Shown here: piece by piece, positions 55,564 through 64,000 of the stretch | Layout of the letters: every line of letters starts with the position of its first letter | Numbering within the stretch: position 1 is the stretch's first letter | DNA from: Asterias amurensis | Lineage: Eukaryota; Echinodermata; Asteroidea; Forcipulatida; Asteriidae | Direction of reading: 5' to 3' | Assembly (NCBI RefSeq): GCF_032118995.1 | Contig: NC_092649.1 | Coordinates: 30,456,927-30,520,926 of the forward strand | DNA: 64,000 nt | Notes under the pieces: model-generated | Seen by the model: the letters and a program-made list of their open reading frames with translations, nothing else | What the model was told of the DNA's origin: nothing | The model's database searches: none | Made by a program: the position numbers and the translations under genes

Positions 55564-55637
55564 GGCAATGCTAAGAGATAGGACCAGTCCTAAGTACTGA
55601 TCCTAACTTAGGACTGGTCCCATCTCTTAGCATTGCC
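55564..55637. repeat. Near-perfect hairpin, 32-nt arms
   Basis: Arm 55564-55595 and arm 55606-55637 pair at 31 of 32 positions around a 10-nt loop. The arms contain GGCAATGCTAAGAGAT and ACCAGTCCTAAG. It lies about 290 bp after the CCDC51 stop, probably in the transcript. It may be the centre of a MITE related to the palindrome near 545-600. Confidence 0.85.
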
Positions 55638-58600
55638 ATCAGATTGTCCTCGTTACCGGCCAGTACCAGCAGTGGTCACTGGAATGGTAAATTCAATCAA
55701 GGTTGCCTCAAAAACTAAAAAGTGCACATACCTGCCCCCACCCCACCCCACCCATGGATTAAGGGGTGGAATCATAGACTTGACTACACTTGAAATGTTG
55801 TGGTAGTGGCCTTCATGCTACCATACCACTCTCATAATGATCCTTCCAACAAATTTTGATCGATTGATCCTCGACTCGTTCCCAATCTCTTCAGAAAAAT
55901 GTTTTAGAAACACCTGAATGTTTTGTAGAAATCATGCCGATAGACAGACAAACAAATATACAAAACAAACACAAAAACGCAATCTCCTTTGTGGAAGCAA
56001 TTACTTGCCTTTTGTAGCGTATGCACATCAAACATAATATATTTTAACATAATTTTAAAAAGGGCAAGTTGGTTAGAATCCCTTTTGAGTGAATAACCTT
56101 TGGATTTTTTCCACCGGACTCTTGAAAGAACAGTGCTTAACACACATGGTGCGTGGGTAAAACAAAAGTGTTTGAAATGACACGTTTAACCGATTATATA
56201 ACAAAAACCACTTGTTTAGGTGCAAAGTGCAATCTTTTAAAAATACGCCGTACTCCAAAACTCCATTAAAATCTCACTTAACTCATTTTAACTTAAAATA
56301 ACCAACTTATTTCTTTGTTTTTAAATATACAAAACATGTATTTTGAATTGTTGTATCCAAAGAGCAAACTTTTATATAAACAACGAAATTCCAAAACAGA
56401 AACCAAACAGAGCAAATGCATCAAGGTCTTGATGTTTAAAATTAACTGATAGCTGTAAAGTTTGTATATTGTACTAAAAGCAACATGTATTTTGATGGAA
56501 TGGTAAAATGTTCAGGGAATTAAACATGCTTCCATTGACTTGTATTTTGGCTATTTTGCAAGAAATGTTTATGATATAAACTTCTAGCAAATAAAAATAT
56601 ACAACAGTAACTTGTTTACAGTTTACTATTGTTCCTTTTGTTTGTGTTTATCTGTAAGATGCATCGCAAATTTCTGGGCAAGTTTAAGGTAAAACATGTA
56701 ATTTAATAAGCAATTTTCCTTTGTCAAATAAGGTATAAACATCCGTTTGAGACACTGAAGGGGGGAAAATGTACAATTTGGTAATACCTAGTTTAAAACA
56801 CATCATCATTGGCGCAAATATTCAATAGGTACATACTCAGGGATGAACACAGTGAAACGAGCTATTGAGGAAATACAAAAATGAGTTATTATTGGACCAA
56901 TTAAAGCACCATATAGGGAAGCTCCCTTGGGAGATCATGAACTGATGGTTCAACACAAAAACTCAGACCAAAACCAGTCTCAAAACTAGTTTGGAAGAAT
57001 TTCAAACTAAAAAATGACATCTACATTCTGTACGGAACCAGTTCTCAGTATAACAGGAAAAAACAACACTGAAAGACTTGACTTTAATAAAATCTAGCTT
57101 TATTAGTCAAATCAATATAACAGATTACCCAATACCAGCCCCAGTAATACTAATCCTTACCTAAAACACGTACCACTTCGCATATTTCAAATATTTCCAA
57201 TACTTTAAATGAATTAAAACCCAAACCATATAGCTAATCACAGAGCAAAATATACATCTTATTTTAGGGGGTGGGGTTCCAAACACCAGAAATTGAGTCT
57301 AAGATTTAAGTTGCATAACATTAACTTTGATTGTTTTATTTTTTTGCCATCAAACCTGTGAAACCATTTTTACCGAACACACAGATCCTCGCCAGTTGAT
57401 TGGTGGAATGTATGTCACATGTTATCTTTTATTTTGCCATGCAGCGCACTCCAAAATTTAATATTGACCCCTTGCAAGCACGCACTACACACAGCGACTG
57501 TGCTACGCTCACCATTTTAGCATGTTTGGTGGTCAATAGGTTTATGTGTAAATGCCGTGTCGCCTAAAATCCGCACTCAAATGAATAACGCGCAGTGACA
57601 TTGACCACCAAAATGGCGCATCCAAGATTATTCTGATGATGACGTCAGGTGAATTGAGTCAATAGGAGTCCTATATCGATAGCTATAGGATGCTTTGTAC
57701 TGTTTCCTTGTTGATTTGTCCAAATGAGGCAAGGTTGTTTCACGATGAAATGATTGATGTCTACATGGAGTTCCCATGCTGTTTTGAAGGGGTTTTAGAA
57801 AGTGGAAAAGTTCCTGAATTATTTTTGTGTTTATGGTAAAACAAATTTGAAATGACAAGGCTCTAAGTGCGAGTTATATAAAAACTAAAATTTAACGTAT
57901 TTAGTTCAAGCATCGTTGTAGAATAGAATCACTTTGTGAAACCTGGCTTGTTCAATTCACTTGGCTTTGCCTGGTTAAATGGAAACGTTTAAAATGAACC
58001 TTGTGATTAGTCTGCAATCGATGAATCAATGTGTGCATTCAATATTTGTATAATATTGTCTGTTGCATAAGCATCTGCACCTGTTCATTTTTGGTTGCTG
58101 TTCAATGTGGTGCTGTTTATAAATCTTCTTCTGTTTTCGATTTAAAACTTTTTAATGTATATTTTTGTATTTTACCCAAACTGCGTCATCAGATGCGAAT
58201 AAAGAATCATGAACAATACATGTTCTATCTCTAGCAGAATAAGACCAAGTAAGCTTTTAAATTTAGAATAACCCATTTGGCCGATAAAAATAATCTCAAC
58301 TACAACATTAACATAAATATACAATATTGTTTCCTGAAATTTATATTTTTTCAAGGAAATGATGAAGATGTAAAAGGAATCAATCTATTCTAATCCCATA
58401 GGAACACATTTCCTTCAAGTGAGGAAATACTTCAACATCTCACTACTACCACTTTTAAGAAAAACATATATATTTATCCGGTATTAAAACCGTAAAAATT
58501 ATAACTATAATATGATTAATATACGTATTTCATCTAAAATAAAAATTCTGTAATTACAATTTTTTTTCGAATAATATCAACTTTGCAGCCTTAATAAATT

Positions 58601-59530
58601 CTAAACATTGAATAGTTTCCTTTCTCAAGGACAGCAAATATAGGAAATCATGAAGAAACTGCCCATTATTTTGGCCGAGTCTGTGGAAATTCAAGAAATC
58701 GCATCACCATTATATTAGCTTGATAGGAAAATGTGTGTAGTGTCAGAATTGCTGCTGAAGTTACTTCTACCCCCAATTATGTCTAATCACAACATGTCGT
58801 TTTAAACGTCATATTTTTGCCGCAACAAAATAGGACTAGAACCAAGTGTAGTTTATCCTGAGTTATGTGATGGATGCACTGTACTGGAAGAAGGCTGCAT
58901 AATTATTTGTGGCAGACACAATATTTTAAATTCAATATAGGATTGGGTGCTATGGTCCTACGATCAATTTACAATCCAAACCCCACCAAATTCACAACCA
59001 AAATTTCAAATTTGATCTACCCACAAAAAAAGGATGACAGAAGTATTTAGCCTTTTTAAAATCACACCAACCAATTTCACAACAGTATAATTAGAACATT
59101 ATGCTATGTGATATGAATACACATCTTTTATTGCCCTGATATAATTTTTTATTTTACAAACATGTGATTGGTCAGCAGTAGCACCTCAGTTGACAGCAAA
59201 GTCAGAGATGTCAAATTTTTGCTTAGAAAAAATATCTACTTCATGTATTACTTTGGTTACGATTTTGACCATGGATAGGATTGAGATTGTAAAGGTCATG
59301 ACCCATTGGTTCACAAGTAGCTGAACTTGGGCGTCCATCTGCACTACACCTACATGCCTGTGCATTGAAGACAAATGTCATGGGCCAGTCTCAAAGAAAA
59401 GATATCAAGCAGATCACACTAACAAATTAGTACTGCTTTTAACATATATTAAAACAAAAAAAACTCCACACTAACTAACTAGTTTATGTCTTGGGGGGGG
59501 AGTGTAGGACATTACCTTTGTTTTGCTTAG

Positions 59531-59738
59531 CTTCAAGTTACCACTGGACATAACTGGACAGTTGAATGTTTATGTTTTTCCTTCTTTGAGTAGAAAAGAA
59601 AAAGTGCTGATTAACAATTTATCATTGGATGAAATATTTGAATTTGTTGCAGACACTTTTAGATTCACAGAGGGATTAATTAGGAAGGATGGCTTATTAT
59701 ACAACGTAGTAGCTGCTAGGTACCGTTCCAGAACTTAA
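59531..59738 (+). other. Exon-like open stretch, unknown
   Basis: After TTTGTTTTGCTTAG there is an open frame of about 69 codons to TAA with no ATG. It has a regular amphipathic look (SRKEKVLINNLSLDEIFEFV...). No upstream exon was found and I do not recognise the protein. It could be a terminal exon, a fossil or chance. Confidence 0.2.
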
Positions 59739-60176
59739 GAAACATGTTATGCTTTCGCTTTAAGATGACCTTTGTTGTCATGGGGCCGCAAAACTATCTT
59801 GTATTATCTGTGTTCTCGTTACGACCGTGCTCGTATCTTCCATTTTTATTTTAGAAACACGCAGTTCAGGACCGGTGAAATGCCTCGTTTTAACTGGCGT
59901 CTTGATCCGAGATCGTGTTAACAACAGCCAACTTTACACCACAAAATACTTGATCAGAATAACCATCATACACCGTAACTTACTTAACAAGTGAACATTG
60001 AGACCATTAACCATTAACAATTATGATTGGTCAGTTTATGACATAGTATGGTCAGTTGACTAATAGGGAGGGCTGTTATGTATTCTTGGGATGATACGTT
60101 GATTACTAGTGTACTACAGTGTGGAGACTAAGGTCCCTCCAAGTAGAAGATCATTTTAAGAAATAGGTAAAGAGGT

Positions 60177-60470
60177 AAAAGTGAAATCAGAAGTGAAATC
60201 GGAGGTGAAGCAAGAGGTGAAATTAGAGGTGAAATCAGAGGTCAAATTAGAAGTGAAATCCGAGGTGAAGCCAGTGAAATCAAAGGTGAAATCAGAGGTG
60301 AAATCAGAGGTCAAATCACAGGTCAAACCAGAGGTGAAATCAGAGGTAAAATCACAGGTGAAATCAAAGGTGAAATTAGAAGTGAAATCAGAGGTGAAAT
60401 TGGAGGTCAAATTAGAGGTAAATTCAGAGGTCAAATCAGAAGTGAAATCAGAGGTGAAATTATTCAGAGG
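60177..60470. repeat. 12-bp minisatellite, about 24 imperfect copies
   Basis: The unit is close to GAGGTGAAATCA with variants (GAAGTGAAATCC, GAGGTCAAATTA). It begins about 25 bp after the ALAS stop, so it probably lies in the ALAS 3' UTR (minus strand). The 4-residue periodic frames through it are by-products. Confidence 0.85.
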
Positions 60471-60493
60471 TCCAATCCGAGATGACTTCTCCA

Positions 60494-61703
60494 TCATTCA
60501 GCCATTGATGCCATGGCTGGTCTGAAGATGCCATTCAAGAAGAATTCTCGCTCCAGCTGTGACAGCATGTCAAACGGCCGCGGTTCTTCACAGAACTTAC
60601 ACTCCATCAAGCTAGGCTGTCTGCTATCCTTGGCTGATGTATCTAGATGCAGACCACAGTCAGTCCAAGACTGGACCAAAGACTCAACAAATGTATCCAT
60701 CATGGCTGGGGTGTGGAACGGCGTGGGTGCAATGCGAAGACGTTCCTCACCTGGGGCAACCGTGGGGCAATTTATTGCTTGGACGTAGATGCCATATTTT
60801 TGAAGAAGGTAGTTGGCCACTTTTGTGTTGTCTTCTGCATTGCCAACCTGCAAGAGAATTACCAGCCAATAAAGTACTTTAGTAAACATTCTTAAAAACA
60901 CATTGGCATACAAGGTAGACAAGCAATTATTTCATAGATTTGAAAAAGTGGAATTCAAAGATAGTACTTATAATTGTATTTGTTATGAAATCTGAAGACG
61001 GTTTGGGTATTAACGTTAATATTGTCGTTTGTACTATCAACGCTGAAAGCTGATGTATTTTTAATAACATTAATAATAATAATGTACGTTTACAAAGAGC
61101 CAATATGCTACTCTTGGGCACATTACACATTACTACCCTTAGTGCCAGTTAGTTTACTTTAAGCAGCCTATGCAGCCAAGTATGTAGCGCATCAAACTAA
61201 ATCAATTACAATAACCATCTCTGCCCTCATAGGTACCCATTTACCCTCTGGGTACAGAAAAAATGAGGCTGCTTCCAAAATGGCAGCTGCGGCTATAGCT
61301 TTGTCTGTTGCTATCATGTGACATTACACGCTCAAAAAGCACCCACACTGGGGTCAAAAAGCGCCCTCACTGGGCTCAAAAAGCGCCCTCACTGGGCTCA
61401 AAAAGCACCCACACTGGGGTCAAAGGAGGCAAATGATTGGACGATAGCTAAAAACATGCGCGCCAGTGTAGGGTTCTATTGGTGTTACTAAGGATGTTGC
61501 TATACTTCAATGTGTGATTAGGTTGTGAACCAGCCATAGCCGATTCAGATACTAGAGTATGAATAGTGACTTACATGAATAGGAATGATATGACTTGGAC
61601 ATGTAATAACTGGTAGACCAGCTTCCTTGAGTCTACTGCGTAAATCTCTCACTGTCTCCTGATGACGTACGCGTAAAGTTTGGCCTTCTGGGCTACTTAG
61701 TAC
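60494..61703 (-). CDS. ALAS: 5-aminolevulinate synthase, last two coding exons (partial)
   Basis: Exons 61575-61703 (43 codons) and 60494-60847 (117 codons plus TGA) join in phase 0. They read LKEAGLPVITCPSHIIPIHVGNAE, YGIYVQAINCPTVAPGEERLRIAPTPFHTP and CKFCEEPRPFDMLSQ. This is the C-terminal lobe and terminal extension of ALAS, the PLP enzyme of the mitochondrial matrix that condenses glycine and succinyl-CoA in the first step of haem synthesis. The catalytic lysine and the PLP fold lie in exons upstream, beyond the window. The C-terminal extension is the part that in vertebrates gates activity and binds partners. I cannot tell whether it corresponds to vertebrate ALAS1 or ALAS2; invertebrates usually have one gene. 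Confidence 0.93.
61110..61262 (-). repeat. SINE body fragment
   Basis: Contains GCAGCCTATGCAGCCAAGTA and CTGCCCTCATAGGTACCCAT, matching the middle of 49507-49830. The head is missing. It lies in the intron between the two ALAS exons. Confidence 0.55.
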
Positions 61704-62426
61704 CTACAATAAACATTGATAGAATGGTGTTAAAAACAGCTATTTGAAAAGTACCACTGCTAGCAAAGTTACCTTTTTCACAAACAATAATAATAATAAT
61801 AATAATTAATAATAATAATAATAATAATAAGAATAGTTTTTAACCAGACCATATTTCTTAGCACTTTCCAATACTTGAAAGTGAAAAGCATACATCATTC
61901 TGGCAATACTATTTTAAATTGTATGGTCTACATACTCTATGGTCTCATGTAAGTTCTAACTACTTAATTGACAATCCGACAAAAAAAGCCCCCAATTACA
62001 GCCAAGGAAAGAATATAAATATTGTACAAGATACAAACATTTAAAAATACACTTTATAATTAATAATTAATTAATTTCAAAATGATTCAAACAAATACAT
62101 GTATGACATTGGAATACATTATATATGCAACTTTAAAAAATGAATGAAGAAAACAATGGATGGATTAATAATATAAACACAAACTAATATTAACAACACA
62201 TATTTTATTTGAACAACTGAAAGACACATCATTAATCAAATACACTTCTCAAATATGAATCATTAAACAGTACAAGAAAGGTAGAACACAGAAAAAAGAA
62301 GAAAGAAACAATTTAAAAATGCAAGCAATAATCTTGTGAATACTTCAATGACATCACACGTATATCAGTTATTGGTTCAGTAAAAAGCCCATAAACACTA
62401 GGCATGCTTGACTTCCCCCTCACCCT
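61704..62426. other. ALAS intron, AT-rich part
   Basis: Intronic by inference, as the next upstream ALAS exon is not in the window. It has an (AAT)n microsatellite (about 61787-61830). Nothing else recognisable. Confidence 0.5.
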
Positions 62427-64000
62427 TGTATGACCTCCCATTGGAGTGGGGAGGGGGTGGATGTGGGTAGGAGAGGCTGGTGCATGACCTCCCATTGGAG
62501 TGGGGAGGGGGTGGATGTGGGTAGGAGAGGCTGGTGCATGACCTCCCATTGGAGTGGGGAGGGGGTGGATGTGGGTGGGAGAGGCTGGTGCATGACCTCC
62601 CATTGGAGTGGGGAGGGGGTGGATGTGGGTAGGAGAGGCTGGTGCATGACCTCCCATTGGAGTGGGGAGGGGGTGGATGTGGGTAGGAGAGGCTGGTGCA
62701 TGACCTCCCATTGGAGTGGGGAGGGGGTGGATGTGGGTAGGAGAGGCTGGTGCATGACCTCCCATTGGAGTGGGGAGGGGGTGGATGTGGGTAGGAGAGG
62801 CTGGTGCATGACCTCCCATTGGAGTGGGGAGGGGGTGGATGTGGGTGGGAGAGGCTGGTGCATGACCTCCCATTGGAGTGGGGAGGGGGTGGATGTGGGT
62901 AGGAGAGGCTGGTGCATGACCTCCCATTGGAGTGGGGAGGGGGTGGATGTGGGTAGGAGAGGCTGGTGCATGACCTCCCATTGGAGTGGGGAGGGGGTGG
63001 ATGTGGGTAGGAGAGGCTGGTGCATGACCTCCCATTGGAGTGGGGAGGGGGTGGATGTGGGTAGGAGAGGCTGGTGCATGACCTCCCATTGGAGTGGGGA
63101 GGGGGTGGATGTGGGTAGGAGAGGCTGGTGCATGACCTCCCATTGGAGTGGGGAGGGGGTGGATGTGGGTAGGAGAGGCTGGTGCATGACCTCCCATTGG
63201 AGTGGGGAGGGGGTGGATGTGGGTAGGAGAGGCTGGTGCATGACCTCCCATTGGAGTGGGGAGGGGGTGGATGTGGGTAGGAGAGGCTGGTGCATGACCT
63301 CCCATTGGAGTGGGGAGGGGGTGGATGTGGGTAGGAGAGGCTGGTGCATGACCTCCCATTGGAGTGGGGAGGGGGTGGATGTGGGTAGGAGAGGCTGGTG
63401 CATGACCTCCCATTGGAGTGGGGAGGGGGTGGATGTGGGTAGGAGAGGCTGGTGCATGACCTCCCATTGGAGTGGGGAGGGGGTGGATGTGGGTGGGAGA
63501 GGCTGGTGCATGACCTCCCATTGGAGTGGGGAGGGGGTGGATGTGGGTAGGAGAGGCTGGTGCATGACCTCCCATTGGAGTGGGGAGGGGGTGGATGTGG
63601 GTAGGAGAGGCTGGTGCATGACCTCCCATTGGAGTGGGGAGGGGGTGGATGTGGGTAGGAGAGGCTGGTGCATGACCTCCCATTGGAGTGGGGAGGGGGT
63701 GGATGTGGGTAGGAGAGGCTGGTGCATGACCTCCCATTGGAGTGGGGAGGGGGTGGATGTGGGTAGGAGAGGCTGGTGCATGACCTCCCATTGGAGTGGG
63801 GAGGGGGTGGATGTGGGTAGGAGAGGCTGGTGCATGACCTCCCATTGGAGTGGGGAGGGGGTGGATGTGGGTAGGAGAGGCTGGTGCATGACCTCCCATT
63901 GGAGTGGGGAGGGGGTGGATGTGGGTAGGAGAGGCTGGTGCATGACCTCCCATTGGAGTGGGGAGGGGGTGGATGTGGGTAGGAGAGGCTGGTGCATGAC
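62427..64000. repeat. 54-bp G-rich minisatellite, about 29 copies, runs off the window
   Basis: The unit includes GACCTCCCATTGGAGTGGGG, AGGGGGTGGATGTGGG and AGGAGAGGCTGGTGCAT. Copies are almost identical. The only variation I see is A versus G in GGGT(A/G)GGAG, with G in the third, eighth and twentieth copies from the left. As 54 is divisible by 3, frames of over 500 codons run through it; these are not genes. The plus strand has closely spaced G runs (GGGG, GGGGG, GGG). It lies in the ALAS intron upstream of 61703. Confidence 0.95.

Larger units (their letters stand above)
55278..60493. other. CCDC51 3' flank and ALAS 3' flank, no confident gene
   Basis: The left end should be the CCDC51 3' UTR (an AATAAA lies near 56590) and includes a strong hairpin (55564-55637). 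A block with GGTGGTCAATAGG and ATTGACCACCAAAATGGCGC (about 57470-57620) is inverted and likely a decayed MITE. An exon-like stretch lies at 59531-59738 and a 12-bp repeat at 60177-60470. The rest is AT-rich with nothing recognisable. Confidence 0.55.

Noticed and set aside
60156-60525. Repetitive frames rich in FTSD or KSEV
   Set aside because: They are translations of the 12-bp minisatellite and overlap the ALAS coding end in another frame.
61260-61440. AAAGCGCCCTCACTGGGCTC repeated phrases as a possible regulatory cluster
   Set aside because: Four imperfect copies of a 20-22-bp phrase look like a small tandem repeat in the ALAS intron; nothing ties them to regulation.
62313-63953. 546-codon open frame on the minus strand
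   Set aside because: It is a by-product of the 54-bp minisatellite, whose period is divisible by three; overlapping long frames exist for the same reason and there is no non-repeat domain.

Overview
The window is animal nuclear DNA: split genes with GT/AG introns, AT-rich introns, and dense short repeats. Six conserved host genes could be read exon by exon. The organism is most likely an echinoderm, perhaps a sea star. That is inferred from repeats I associate with echinoderms (a TTAA-flanked element of about 390 bp and a tRNA-headed SINE) and from deuterostome-like gene content; it is not proven by the sequence.

Layout. (1) 3266-10032, minus: TAF3, the TFIID subunit with a histone fold and a C-terminal PHD finger, 8 exons, complete. 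(2) 11814-27160, plus: UBA3, the catalytic subunit of the NEDD8 E1, 15 exons, complete; it is divergent from TAF3. (3) 21502-22608, minus: a single-exon class A GPCR nested antisense in UBA3 intron 11. (4) 27161-32260: convergent intergenic DNA with a higher-order minisatellite. (5) 32261-39067, minus: TSR2, the eS26 chaperone of 40S assembly, 6 exons, complete. (6) 39068-43002: intergenic DNA with a decayed LINE. (7) 43003-53060, minus: ALG12, the ER alpha-1,6-mannosyltransferase, 11 exons, complete. (8) 53755-55277, plus: CCDC51/MITOK, 2 exons, head-to-head with ALG12. (9) 55278-60493: no confident gene. (10) 60494-61703, minus: the last two coding exons of 5-aminolevulinate synthase, whose upstream intron is filled by a 54-bp minisatellite that runs off the window.

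The genes are unrelated housekeeping functions (transcription initiation, neddylation, ribosome assembly, N-glycan assembly, mitochondrial K+ transport, haem synthesis) plus one receptor. They do not form a pathway or an operon.

The most interesting observation is at the 3' end of the nested GPCR. Its C-terminal tail is duplicated by an in-frame 102-bp tandem repeat. The copies are separated by a TGA followed by CTA, a well-known stop-codon readthrough context, and the open extension re-encodes the same tail. Other notable features are two Mutator-like foldback elements with 9-bp target duplications, several mobile elements lying within 40 bp of splice donors, a satellite born from a SINE head, a SINE inserted into a tRNA-like tandem array, and a satellite split by a hairpin element.
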